A stretch of 64,000 bases of DNA from Thermostichus sp047461615. GTDB lineage: Bacteria; Cyanobacteriota; Cyanobacteriia; Thermostichales; Thermostichaceae. This document shows, piece after piece, positions 9,028-17,687 of the stretch; the stretch's first letter is position 1, and every line of letters starts with the position of its first letter. The notes under the pieces were generated by a model. That model saw only the letters and a program-made list of their open reading frames with translations. It was not told the origin of the DNA and searched no databases. The translations under genes were made by a program, and so were the position numbers. The stretch lies in NCBI RefSeq assembly GCF_047461615.1, contig NZ_JANSHI010000005.1:62001-126000 (forward strand), in the 5' to 3' direction.

Positions 9028-9597
9028 CTAGCAGCGTTCAGGGGACAAGAGAGGGCGGGTTACCGCTTGTCGCTCCCACTCCTCCATTTTGGTGCGACGG
9101 CTGTTGGCGGAACTTTGGAAGGTAGTGCTAGCCTGCAGCCGTTTGCGGAACAGGCGCAGTTGCTGCTCTTCCGCCTCGAGAGAAACATGTTGGGCAAAGA
9201 GCGGCTGTACAACTTTCTCCTCCTGCATAAACTGAGCCCGCAATTGCTGGTACAGATGCAGGGCTGCCCCCAGATCCAACCGCTGCGGGTCACGCTCCGC
9301 CTGGTGCAAAAAGCAAGTCAACTCCGGGATCTGATCCCGCATCTGCTGCTCCAACCCATCGAGCTGGCTGAGGCGGTCGGGATCCGCCCCTAGAGCCGCC
9401 CTAAGCAGGGGGTAGAGGGCGTGGCGCTCCAATTGAATGTGGCGGGAGAGGCGCTGCCGCAACCTTTGGACCAAGAGGCGCTGCTGCTCCAGATCCAACT
9501 AAGAAGCTCGGGACAGGTTCAGAAAGGCCTGCAGGATGACCCGGTGCTGATTGGCCCAAAGACCAACCAATGTACCGCCAGCGGGGGAGGAAGCCAC
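9028..9597 (-). pseudogene. Hemerythrin-like (HHE) protein gene interrupted by an in-frame TAG
   Basis: The open part (9028-9498, TTG codon first) encodes helices RHIQLERHALYPLL and AQFMQEEKVVQPLFAQH, the pattern of a hemerythrin HHE cation-binding domain. Directly upstream in the same frame lies TAG (9499-9501), and before it GLWANQHRVILQAFLNLSRAS, which matches the missing first helix of the domain with its His-Arg pair. That upstream piece begins at a GTG (9597) with GAGG five bases upstream. The whole span is 190 codons with one amber stop at codon 33. I read this as a gene inactivated by a nonsense mutation. Restart at the TTG just after the TAG could still give a shortened protein lacking helix 1. 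Metal binding would be doubtful either way. Confidence 0.7.
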
Positions 9598-9693
9598 GGC
9601 TACCTCAGGAAATCGCTCTCTTCATCGTAACTTTACTTCATCAAGACAAGATTAGGAAGCGAGGCAGTAGACTCCCGCCTCTTTCCTCCTGAA

Positions 9694-10566
9694 TTAGGTT
9701 TGGCCAAGCCAGCGGCGTTTCCAGGCAGAAGTGGGCTCAAGGGGTGAAGTTTGCTGTTCTCGCTGTCGCTGCAGCCGGATTTGGGCTCTGTCTCCCCTCA
9801 AGGTGGGATCCCGGTAGGGCACAGCGGCGCGGGTTTTCAGGTGCTCCCACTCCATAGGCGAGAGAGGCGGTAGGTAGTCTGGCTGAGGTGAGGCCACCGT
9901 GCCCGGCCAGGGGCGGCCCAGCGGGGGCGTAGAGCCGATAAACAGCCCCGCCTCCAGGAGAGCTGCCCGCACTGCCGCTGCACAGGAATAGGTGGCCAAG
10001 ATGCCGCTGGGGCGCATTCGCTCAGCCACCGCCCGCAAGAAGTCCACCGTCCACAACTCCGGGCAAACGGCAGGAGAAAAGGGATCCAAAAACACCGCGT
10101 CCGCCCATCCCCGCGGCACCTGGAATAGGGTTTGGCGGGCATCTCCCCACAGCAGAGTTCCGCGCCAGCGGGGTGATTGCCAGGATCCCTTCTCGATAAA
10201 GTGTTGCCACTCCTGGCTAAAGCTCCAAGTGGATCCCACCCCCACCTGCCAGGCCTGGCGGGGCACCTCTGGGGATCGCTCTAGGCCAATGACTTCCACG
10301 CGGCAGTCGGGCCGCACCTGCCAAATTGTCTCCAAGGCGAGGCCGGAGTTGTAGCCAAGGCCAAAGCAGATATCCAAAAGGCAGATGGGCTCCTTGGGGT
10401 CCCGCTCCAGGGGCAGCCGATCCAGCCGGCAAGGGCGGACGAACTTCTCCAGCGCCTCCTGGGCAGCGCCGCTGACGTTGTGGAAAGCCTGCCCGAACTC
10501 CTGAGAGAAAAAAGTCAGGGAACCATCCCCTGTGGTCAGTACCTGCCACTGGGTCTCTGGAGTCAT
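9694..10566 (-). CDS. MnmC-like SAM-dependent methyltransferase (tRNA wobble-uridine modification)
   Basis: A 290-residue protein matching the N-terminal methyltransferase domain of MnmC (MnmC2/DUF752). In MnmC this domain methylates the aminomethyl group of tRNA wobble uridine at the last step of mnm5s2U synthesis. Seen directly: the opening DGSLTFFSQEFGQAFHNVSGA, the SAM site LLDICFGLGYNSGLA, the acidic strand VIGLERSPEV and the catalytic-region DAVFLDPFSPAVCPELW. The FAD oxidase domain that completes bifunctional MnmC in enterobacteria is absent, as in other stand-alone cyanobacterial forms. The ATG at 10566 has a weak GGA upstream. It is divergent from accD. Confidence 0.85.
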   Translation of the reverse strand: MTPETQWQVLTTGDGSLTFFSQEFGQAFHNVSGAAQEALEKFVRPCRLDRLPLERDPKEPICLLDICFGLGYNSGLALETIWQVRPDCRVEVIGLERSPEVPRQAWQVGVGSTWSFSQEWQHFIEKGSWQSPRWRGTLLWGDARQTLFQVPRGWADAVFLDPFSPAVCPELWTVDFLRAVAERMRPSGILATYSCAAAVRAALLEAGLFIGSTPPLGRPWPGTVASPQPDYLPPLSPMEWEHLKTRAAVPYRDPTLRGDRAQIRLQRQREQQTSPLEPTSAWKRRWLGQT

Positions 10567-10683
10567 GGTCTCTATCCAGTTTGGCGATTGCCTGAGGGCT
10601 TGAAGACGTTAAGATAGATTTCAAGGCTTACCAGCAGGGCCTGAGGATCTCAGCACTTGCTATCCTCAGCTATGGGAGGAACC

Positions 10684-11628
10684 ATGTCTCTACTGGATTG
10701 GTTTGCCGAGCGGCGCAAGCAGACTTCCCTTAACTTAACTGGCAGTAGCCCCTTTGACAAAGAGCGGCAAGTGCGGGAGATTGCCGACGGCCTCTGGCAG
10801 AAGTGTCCAGCTTGCGACGCCCTCACCTACACCAAGGATCTGCAGCAGAACTGGCAGGTTTGCCCGAGCTGCGGCTACCACTATCGCATTACCGCCCCAG
10901 AGCGGCTGCAACAGCTTTTGGATCCCGGCTCCTGGCAGCCCCTCGACGACCACCTGGCGCCTACCGATCCGCTCCACTTTTTTGACCAAAAGCCTTACAG
11001 CGAGCGTTTGGCCTCTTACCAAGAGCGCACCCAGCTCAAGGATGCCGTCCTGACCGGGCTGGGCACTTTGGAAGGCAGGAGGGTGGCCATTGGGGTCATG
11101 GATTTCCGCTTCATGGGCGGCAGCATGGGCTCGGTAGTCGGCGAGAAGATCACCCGCCTTACCGAACGGGCCACCTGCGATCACCTGCCCCTGATCATTT
11201 TCTCGGCCTCGGGGGGAGCCCGCATGCAGGAAGGGATCCTCAGCCTCATGCAGATGGCCAAGACAGCAGCCGCCCTGCAGAGGCACCGCGAAGCCGGGCA
11301 GTTGTTTATTTCGGTACTTACCCATCCCACCTACGGGGGAGTAACAGCCAGCTTTGCCATGTTGGGGGATTTGATCCTAGCTGAGCCCGGTGCCCAGGTG
11401 GGGTTTGCCGGGCCCAATGTTATCGAGCAAACCATCGGCAAGGGCAAGCTTCCAGAGGGTTTCCAGACTGCCGAATACCTGCTGGCTCACGGGCTTATCG
11501 ACGCAATTGTGCCGCGGACCGAGCTGCGCAAGCGCTTGGCCCAGTTGCTGGCTATGCACCGCCCTCGCTTGCCCAGGTCCCTTCCCGCGTTCGATTCGAC
11601 TTACGCCCTCGATCCGGCCAAAGTCTGA
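10684..11628 (+). CDS. accD: Acetyl-CoA carboxylase carboxyltransferase subunit beta
   Basis: Zinc-containing beta subunit of the carboxyltransferase that makes malonyl-CoA for fatty-acid synthesis. The start at 10684 (MSLLDWFAERRK) is preceded by GGGAGGAACC, a strong ribosome site; nine open codons upstream are ignored. The protein has 314 residues. The N-terminal zinc ribbon is CPAC and CPSC about 19 residues apart, followed by the crotonase-like core with FMGGSMGSVVGEK, SASGGARMQEG and AEPGAQVGFAGP. Its partner accC is elsewhere in this window (16189-17553, opposite strand), so the ACC genes are not in one operon. Confidence 0.96.
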   Translation: MSLLDWFAERRKQTSLNLTGSSPFDKERQVREIADGLWQKCPACDALTYTKDLQQNWQVCPSCGYHYRITAPERLQQLLDPGSWQPLDDHLAPTDPLHFFDQKPYSERLASYQERTQLKDAVLTGLGTLEGRRVAIGVMDFRFMGGSMGSVVGEKITRLTERATCDHLPLIIFSASGGARMQEGILSLMQMAKTAAALQRHREAGQLFISVLTHPTYGGVTASFAMLGDLILAEPGAQVGFAGPNVIEQTIGKGKLPEGFQTAEYLLAHGLIDAIVPRTELRKRLAQLLAMHRPRLPRSLPAFDSTYALDPAKV

Positions 11629-11798
11629 ATAAAGTCCCATTGGAGAGGTGGATGACTGGGGAAGCCAGATCTAGCTAGCTCCCGTCTTCCCTTTTGGCTG
11701 CAAAAGAAGTTTCCAGCGCAAGCTGTATAGCGGAGTTTTCGCGGGATTTTCTGCAACCGAGGGTGCTAAGGTGGGGCATGAGGTTTTGACGGGAAACG

Positions 11799-12173
11799 AT
11801 GAATTTTAAGCTGCGCATCCGTACCGCTGAAACTCCGCAAGGGCAAAAGCTAGCCATTGTGCCCCTGGAGGGTCGTTTTGATGCCAAGGCCGCTTCCGAA
11901 GCCCGGCAGTTGCTGCAGCAGGTTTTGGATTTTGGCTACACCAACCTGTTGATCGACATGTCGGCGGTTACTTTTATGGATAGCTCGGGCCTGGGGGTGC
12001 TGATCTCAGCCTTGCGCAAGTGCCGGGCTGCCGGTGGCAATCTCGGCCTCTGTGGCGTTCCCGAAAGCGTCGCCCTTGTCCTCCGCCTGACCTCAATGGA
12101 AAAGGTCTTGACCTGTTTTGACGACCTGGAAACGGGCATCGCCAACTTTCCCACCGCTTCCTCCGACCGCTAG
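11799..12173 (+). CDS. STAS-domain anti-sigma factor antagonist
   Basis: A 124-residue single-domain protein of the SpoIIAA/RsbV type. Such proteins switch partners with an anti-sigma or kinase protein depending on phosphorylation of one serine. The phospho-site helix is visible as FMDSSGLGVLISAL, with the conserved DSSG at about residues 61-64, followed by the expected GGNLGLCGVP strand and a C-terminal helix. The start follows a weak purine stretch (GGGAAACG). Cognate partners (an RsbW-type kinase or a PP2C phosphatase) are not in the window, so the pathway is unknown. It converges on the channel gene with a 33-base gap. Confidence 0.9.
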   Translation: MNFKLRIRTAETPQGQKLAIVPLEGRFDAKAASEARQLLQQVLDFGYTNLLIDMSAVTFMDSSGLGVLISALRKCRAAGGNLGLCGVPESVALVLRLTSMEKVLTCFDDLETGIANFPTASSDR

Positions 12174-12206
12174 CCGATACTTTTTCTATGCCTCTGACCT
12201 TGAGGC

Positions 12207-14393
12207 TCAGCCATGCAGCCGGCCTCGACACCTTGGGATCCGCTCGCTGGCCTGCACGTGGGCAAAGACCTGCACCTCGGTGCTCATTTTGCGAAGCTGG
12301 CGGGCCAACTTAATGGCCTTGTCGCGGGGGAGAGGGGGACTCACTACCGCCGGCAGACAGCGCAACAGTGGCCTCAGCGCCGTTTTGGGCAGCCGCGCAT
12401 AAAACGCCAAGGTGGAGAGAATCTCGTCTTCAAAGTAGGGGTTGCGATATTCCAAGAGCCGCACTTGATAGAGCTCCGGCGGCAGGGGCCGCCCCTGGGC
12501 CAGGCGAATCAGGGATCCCACCGTCCCCATCACGTACAAGCGATCCCCCCGTTTCAACACAGTCTCCCCCTCTTTCTGCCAGATCTTGGGAAAAACACAG
12601 GGCCGGTCCGGTCGGGAGTGATGCAGCAGGATCGCCAGGTCGTAATCCTGGGCCAGTTGTCGCAAGGATAGCCCCAGGTAAGGGTCATGGGCCGAGACCT
12701 CCAGCAGCGTTTCCCCCTCCCAAGTCAAGGTGCCGTAAACGGCTCCCGCCAGCGCTGCAGTAGCAAAAGCACGCGCCCCCAGGGCGGTGGGGCTGTAGCT
12801 GATCCCCAGGGCCTGCAGATGCCGCTGCATTCGCGCCGCCACCTCGGCATCAGTAATCCGCAAAATGGTGCGGATGCCGGGGTGTAGGCTGTGGGCAGTT
12901 AGGGCAGTCTCGAGGTTGGTGAGATCGTCAGGAGTCGTGCAGATCAGGCAGCGGCTGCTTTGGATGCGGGCCTGTTGCAGGGTGCTTGCTAGAGCGTAGT
13001 TGCCCCGGATCACCACCGCCCCCTCCCGTTCTGCCGCCCCCAGCAGGGGATTGTCGGCGTCGGGCTCCACCGCCACCACCTCATAGCCCATCTGCCGCAA
13101 CAACTGCAGCACCAAGTAGCTCAGCCGTCCCAACCCCGCAATCACCACATGATCCCCTTTGGGCATATGGGCAGCTCGGCCCAAGCCGAAGCGGCTGCTT
13201 ACCAACTTGTCGGTCACCAACCCATAGATCAACCCCACCAGGGCAGCCCCCACCAAGGTCATGACCACCGCCACTACCTTCACTCCTAGGGGAGTCTCCG
13301 CCTGCTGAAAAGCCTCGATGTCGCCATACCCCCCCGTCAACACCACGATAGTTAGCAACAGAGCGTCGAAGACCGGCTTGCCGATCACCCTGAAATTGAT
13401 CACCCCTAGCACCAACATGGCCCCCAAGGTGAAGGCGAGGGTGCGCACGATGGGCTTGACCTGCAGCAGTCCTTGCAGGCTTCTGCGCAGCCAAGATAGG
13501 AGCTGGCTGAACGACTTGCCGCGCCGTCGTTGTCGTTTGTCTTGCACCTGTCCACTGGCCCAGCGTTGCGCCCGCGAAGAGCCGCGCCTTCCGTTGCGCT
13601 CCAACAGTTGCAGGTAGGCCCGGGGGTCACAGATAACCAAAATGCGATCCCCCTCCAGCAGCTTTGCTTCGTGGTCGAAGTCATCAAAAATCCGAGACTC
13701 GGAAAAGTTGGACAGCCCGTCCACCGGGTAGTGAAACAGCACCCGCGCCCGAAAGGTCTCCTCCAGTTCCGAGAGGGGCATGTGCAGCAGACGGGAGTTG
13801 TAGCCAATGGTCAGCTCCACCACGTTCCAGAGGGTGGTCTCTTGGGGGGCGCCAAAATAAAGCGGATCCGCTAGCTCCGGCGGCAGCGTGGCCGGCTGCG
13901 CCTCCAGCTGAGGCAGCTCGAAGTAGCCGACAAATTCGTCCGAGACAGCCTTGAGGGCAAAGGCCGGAGCCGCCAAGCCCGCAACCGACAGGGAAAAATG
14001 CTGCGGCAAAATCGAGTCCAGGTAGCGGGCAAGGCCAGTGTTAAACAGACGAGAGACAATGCGCGCCTGCGGGTTGAGATCTCGAATCAAGAGGGCCAGC
14101 TCGAAGTTGGCTTGGTCATTGTCCTCCAAAAGCAGCGCCACCTTGATCCGCTCAATCCCAGCCCGGCGCAACACCTCCGCCTGCTGGGGATCCCCCTCTA
14201 GGTATTGCCATTCCCCTTTCCGAGAAGGCGGCAGGCAGGGAGCCACCACCACTGCCCGCTGTCCAAACTCTTCCAGAATCTCGAGCGTCGACTCCGCTAA
14301 ATCGTTGTAGCCACAGACCAGAATGGAAGCACCTGGGTCGCGGCCATTGTCCTGCAGTTGCCCAGCCAGCTCTTGGGAAAGGGAGTCTGCCAT
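12207..14393 (-). CDS. K+ channel with two RCK/TrkA-N gating modules
   Basis: A 728-residue membrane channel protein. Order of parts: an N-terminal NAD-binding TrkA-N-like domain (about 22-150), a TrkA-C-like part (190-260), a basic linker, a first membrane helix (about 316-336), a pore loop with the selectivity filter TGGYGD near residues 353-358, a second membrane helix (370-394), then a second TrkA-N domain (HVVIAGLGRLSYLVLQLL, 414-530) and a C-terminal TrkA-C region. The filter TGGYGD is close to the K+ signature TVGYGD, so K+ selectivity is likely. The domain order (soluble RCK before and after a two-helix pore) recalls CASTOR/POLLUX-type channels more than TrkA alone. No trkH-like partner is adjacent. 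Confidence 0.87.
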   Translation of the reverse strand: MADSLSQELAGQLQDNGRDPGASILVCGYNDLAESTLEILEEFGQRAVVVAPCLPPSRKGEWQYLEGDPQQAEVLRRAGIERIKVALLLEDNDQANFELALLIRDLNPQARIVSRLFNTGLARYLDSILPQHFSLSVAGLAAPAFALKAVSDEFVGYFELPQLEAQPATLPPELADPLYFGAPQETTLWNVVELTIGYNSRLLHMPLSELEETFRARVLFHYPVDGLSNFSESRIFDDFDHEAKLLEGDRILVICDPRAYLQLLERNGRRGSSRAQRWASGQVQDKRQRRRGKSFSQLLSWLRRSLQGLLQVKPIVRTLAFTLGAMLVLGVINFRVIGKPVFDALLLTIVVLTGGYGDIEAFQQAETPLGVKVVAVVMTLVGAALVGLIYGLVTDKLVSSRFGLGRAAHMPKGDHVVIAGLGRLSYLVLQLLRQMGYEVVAVEPDADNPLLGAAEREGAVVIRGNYALASTLQQARIQSSRCLICTTPDDLTNLETALTAHSLHPGIRTILRITDAEVAARMQRHLQALGISYSPTALGARAFATAALAGAVYGTLTWEGETLLEVSAHDPYLGLSLRQLAQDYDLAILLHHSRPDRPCVFPKIWQKEGETVLKRGDRLYVMGTVGSLIRLAQGRPLPPELYQVRLLEYRNPYFEDEILSTLAFYARLPKTALRPLLRCLPAVVSPPLPRDKAIKLARQLRKMSTEVQVFAHVQASERIPRCRGRLHG

Positions 14394-14904
14394 ACCCTGT
14401 CACCTGCTCTGCTCCCTTTATACCCAGGACGGCAGGATCCCCCTCTTATCTGGCCGAGCTTGGGAAAGAGGCTGCTGCTAGTCCCGGCTCCCGACCAGAA
14501 AAAAAGGCAGCGCAAGCCCCGGCATTCATGGCAAGCACTCTGCGCCGCTGCCGCGAGGGGGATTAGGACATGGCGTCCCCCACAGGCTTGTGGTATACCT
14601 GGCGCTGTGTAGCCCAGCGAGTGGGGGCCTAGCTGCTAAAGCTGTGAAAAAATCTCTGCCCTCTCAAGCTGGGGAGAACGTCCAAGGAGAGCTGTAGGGG
14701 GTGTTTCATGGAATCTGTAGCCGACACTTGGGCCACTTCTAGGCTCTGCAGCCTAGCGGCCGTCGCTCACCTCGGCAAGGGGTAGCGGAGCTTTGGTGCG
14801 GGTTATGGATAGCACTTCTAACTTGTAGTTCCGCCGCTGTAGGGTCTTGTCCTTTAGCCCACTCCCAAGATAAAACGGTGGTTTGCCCTGCCTCCCTTAG
14901 CCGT
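14394..14904. other. 510-base intergenic region with a strong hairpin
   Basis: No convincing coding frame is visible in this gap between the divergent channel and BtuR-like genes. It contains a perfect 7-bp hairpin, CTAGGCT-CTGC-AGCCTAG, at 14739-14756, and other GC-rich inverted segments. The gap is long for this packed genome and may hold a small RNA or a long leader for the downstream gene. I could not match it to 6S, tmRNA, RNase P RNA or a cobalamin riboswitch by eye. Confidence 0.35.
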
Positions 14905-15552
14905 ATGCCTTCCCCCAAGGACGCTGTTTCTGTTGCCCCCGTCAAACAGCCTGCCGCCCAAGCCAGCTCTACCGCGGGCGACTCCTTTCTCCAAGGGTAT
15001 GGAGACTTTCCCGCCCACCTAATCCCCCAGGGATCGCTGCAGCTCTACACCCAGCCCGGTCGGGGCATGTTCACTCCTGTGATGGTCCAGGCCCTGCGCT
15101 TGGCTGGTCAGGGAACGCGGGTGTTGATTGTGCAATTCCTCAAAGGCGGGATTAAGCAAGGGCCGGAGAACCGGGTTTTGCTGGGCAGTTCCCTAGAGTG
15201 GGTTCGCTGCCGTCTACACCGCTGCATTGATACGCCGCATCTGGAGCCAGAGGAGCGCGTAGCTCTAGACGAGTTGTGGCAATTTACCCAGGAGGCCGTT
15301 AGGAGTGGCCGGTATGGCTTGGTGGTGCTGGATGAGCTAAGCTTGGCCATCAAGCTGGGCTTGATCCCGGAAGAACAGGTGCTGGATTTGGTCGATCAGC
15401 GGCCGGTCTGGATGGATATGATCATCACCGGGCCCGAAATGCCGGCTTCCCTTCTAGAACGCGCTGATCTCATCACCCAGCTACGCCCCCGGCAGGAGTC
15501 CTCGCGGGCTCTGGGCAGGCGCCGGGATCCCTCGCGAGTCAGTAGTCCCTAG
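14905..15552 (+). CDS. CobA/BtuR-related P-loop family protein with degenerate nucleotide site
   Basis: About 215 residues related to ATP:corrinoid adenosyltransferase. The fold markers are present: LALRLAGQGTRVLIVQFLKGG-type segments, LVVLDELSLAI (Walker B-like) and DMIITGPEMP. However, the Walker A position reads LYTQPGRGMFTPVM, where genuine BtuR has a GNGKGKTT loop, so both the lysine and the hydroxyl residue are lost. Loss of ATP binding is inferred. This probably is a cyanobacterial side family rather than a working cobalamin enzyme. Start choice is uncertain: a GTG at 14878 and this ATG at 14905 are both open, and neither has a good ribosome site. The dcd gene follows by 28 bases and may share the transcript. 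Confidence 0.75.
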   Translation: MPSPKDAVSVAPVKQPAAQASSTAGDSFLQGYGDFPAHLIPQGSLQLYTQPGRGMFTPVMVQALRLAGQGTRVLIVQFLKGGIKQGPENRVLLGSSLEWVRCRLHRCIDTPHLEPEERVALDELWQFTQEAVRSGRYGLVVLDELSLAIKLGLIPEEQVLDLVDQRPVWMDMIITGPEMPASLLERADLITQLRPRQESSRALGRRRDPSRVSSP

Positions 15553-15580
15553 CACCTTCTGGTCTTGCCGTCATCTAGCC

Positions 15581-16174
15581 ATGCTAAAGAGCGACCGCTG
15601 GATCCGTGAGCAAGCGCAGCAGGGGATGATTGAGCCGTTTTGCCCCGAATTGGTGCGGGCCGTGGAGTGGAATGGACAAATGCGGCCTGTTTTGAGCTAT
15701 GGGCTTTCCTCCTATGGCTACGACATTCGTCTTTCCCCCGTGGAGTTTAAGATCTTCCGCCATGTGCCCGGTACTGTGGTAGATCCCAAGCGGTTTAACC
15801 CCAAGAACCTCGAACCGGTGGAGCTTCACCACGACGAGATGGGGGACTACTTCATCATCCCTGCCCATTCCTACGGGCTGGGGGTGTCCCTCGAGCGGCT
15901 GCAGGTGCCCGACAACATCACTGTCCTCTGCATCGGCAAGTCTTCCTACGCCCGGGTGGGGCTAATTGCCAACCTGACTCCAGCGGAAGCGGGGTGGCGC
16001 GGCTACCTGACGCTAGAGTTTTCCAACGCCTCCAGCGCTGACTGCCGGGTGTATGCCAACGAAGGAGTGGTGCAGCTGCTGTTTTTTGAGGGGGATCCCT
16101 GTCAAATTACCTATGCCGACCGTCAAGGCAAGTACCAGGATCAGCCGCAGCGGGTGGTGGTGGCTAGGGTTTAG
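15581..16174 (+). CDS. dcd: dCTP deaminase
   Basis: Homotrimeric cytoplasmic enzyme converting dCTP to dUTP, feeding dTTP synthesis and limiting dUTP via dut. The 197-residue length is typical. Signature segments are SSYGYDIRLSP near residue 45, the nucleotide-binding GKSSYARVGL, and TPAEAGWRGYLTLEFSN with the catalytic Glu in the last strand. The C-terminal DRQGKYQDQ matches the lid region seen in dCTP deaminases. It lies 28 bases downstream of the BtuR-like gene and ends 14 bases from the convergent accC. Confidence 0.95.
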   Translation: MLKSDRWIREQAQQGMIEPFCPELVRAVEWNGQMRPVLSYGLSSYGYDIRLSPVEFKIFRHVPGTVVDPKRFNPKNLEPVELHHDEMGDYFIIPAHSYGLGVSLERLQVPDNITVLCIGKSSYARVGLIANLTPAEAGWRGYLTLEFSNASSADCRVYANEGVVQLLFFEGDPCQITYADRQGKYQDQPQRVVVARV

Positions 16175-16188
16175 CTGTCTGCCCCAGT

Positions 16189-17553
16189 CTATCGTTCAGA
16201 CTGGCCGCCCAGCAGGTGTTGGGCAATGAAATCCGTATGCACCTCACCCCGCAAAAAAGCCTCGTGGCGCAGGATCTGCTGGTGAAAAGGGATCGTGGTG
16301 GGCACGCCCGTGATGGCGCACTCTCCCAAAGCCCGCTGCATGCGGCGGATGGCCGCTGCTCGGTTGGGCCCCCAGACAATCAACTTGCCCAATAGCGAGT
16401 CGTAGTAAGGGGGAATGGTGTAGTCGGTGTAGATGTGGGAGTCCATGCGCACCCCTGGCCCACCGGGGGGCAAGTAGGCAGTGATGGTGCCCGTGCAAGG
16501 GCGAAACTGTTGCTTGGGATCCTCGGCATTGATGCGGCACTCAATGGCATGGCCTCGCAGTTGCACATCCTTCTGGCGAAAGGTGAGGGGCTGACCTTGG
16601 GCAATGCGAATTTGCTCGGCAATGAGATCCAGCCCCGTCACCATCTCGGTTACGGGGTGCTCTACCTGGATGCGGGTGTTCATCTCGATGAAGTAGAACT
16701 GGCCGTTTTTGTCTAGCAAAAACTCCACCGTGCCCGCTCCCACGTAGTTCACCGCCTTGGCTGCTTTCACAGCCGCGGCCCCCATGCGGGCGCGCAAGCT
16801 CGGCGTTAGAGCAGGGCTGGGGGCCTCTTCCAACAGCTTTTGGTGCCGCCGCTGGATAGAACAATCCCGTTCGTAGAGGTGCACCACATTGCCATGGCTG
16901 TCAGCCAAAATCTGAAACTCCACGTGGCGGGGGCGCTCGAGGTATTTCTCCAAATAGATGCCCCCATTGCCAAAGGCAGCCTGCGCCTCCCCCTGGGCGG
17001 TGCGCATCATCTTCCGCAATTCTTGGGGATCTCGGGCCACCCGCATACCCCGCCCCCCACCGCCGGCCGTGGCTTTGAGGATCACGGGGTAGCCGATTCT
17101 CTCAGCTAGCCGCAGCGCTTCCTCTTCAGAGGTGATCAACCCGCGGCTGCCGGGGACAGTCGGCACCCCCACCGCTTGCATGGTCTCCCGCGCGGTAGCC
17201 TTGTCACCCATCTTGCGCATGGCCTCTGGGGAAGGGCCAATGAAAATTAGGTTGTGGTCGGCACACATCTCGGCAAACTTGGCATTCTCCGCCAAGAAGC
17301 CGTAGCCCGGGTGAATGGCATTGGCCCCGCGGGTAAGGGCTGCTGAGATGATGTTGGGGATGTTGAGGTAACTTTTGGCCACAGGGGCTTCCCCGACACA
17401 GACTGCCTCGTCCGCCAGTTGGACATGGAGCGAGTTCTGATCCGCAGTGGAGTAGACAGCCACTGTGCGGATCCCCATTTCCTGACAGGTGCGGATAATG
17501 CGCAGAGCAATCTCGCCCCGGTTGGCAATCAGGATCTTGGTGATGGGCGGCAT
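16189..17553 (-). CDS. accC: Biotin carboxylase subunit of acetyl-CoA carboxylase
   Basis: ATP-grasp enzyme that carboxylates the biotin of AccB, the first half reaction of acetyl-CoA carboxylase. The protein has 454 residues. Domain order is the N-terminal biotin carboxylase fold (ILIANRGEIALRIIRTCQE), then the ATP-grasp domain with the glycine loop KATAGGGGRGMRV, then the active-site EMNTRIQVEHPVTE, then a C-terminal domain ending in HTDFIAQHLLGG. All family hallmarks are intact. accB is not adjacent, and accD is on the other strand at 10684. Confidence 0.97.
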   Translation of the reverse strand: MPPITKILIANRGEIALRIIRTCQEMGIRTVAVYSTADQNSLHVQLADEAVCVGEAPVAKSYLNIPNIISAALTRGANAIHPGYGFLAENAKFAEMCADHNLIFIGPSPEAMRKMGDKATARETMQAVGVPTVPGSRGLITSEEEALRLAERIGYPVILKATAGGGGRGMRVARDPQELRKMMRTAQGEAQAAFGNGGIYLEKYLERPRHVEFQILADSHGNVVHLYERDCSIQRRHQKLLEEAPSPALTPSLRARMGAAAVKAAKAVNYVGAGTVEFLLDKNGQFYFIEMNTRIQVEHPVTEMVTGLDLIAEQIRIAQGQPLTFRQKDVQLRGHAIECRINAEDPKQQFRPCTGTITAYLPPGGPGVRMDSHIYTDYTIPPYYDSLLGKLIVWGPNRAAAIRRMQRALGECAITGVPTTIPFHQQILRHEAFLRGEVHTDFIAQHLLGGQSER

Positions 17554-17687
17554 AAACCCTGAGAGCCAGCAGCCTCAAGCCGACGGATACCACGATGCTA
17601 ACGTACCCCAGAACGACGCCGGGCAAGAGGTTCTTGCGCCCCCCTACTTACCAATTGGGAGGTTGCTGCCCTGCCAGGCGTTCCATC

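Noticed and set aside
14739..14945. 68-codon minus-strand frame in the gap before the BtuR-like gene
   Set aside because: No ribosome site, noise-like composition, and it overlaps the start of the opposing gene.
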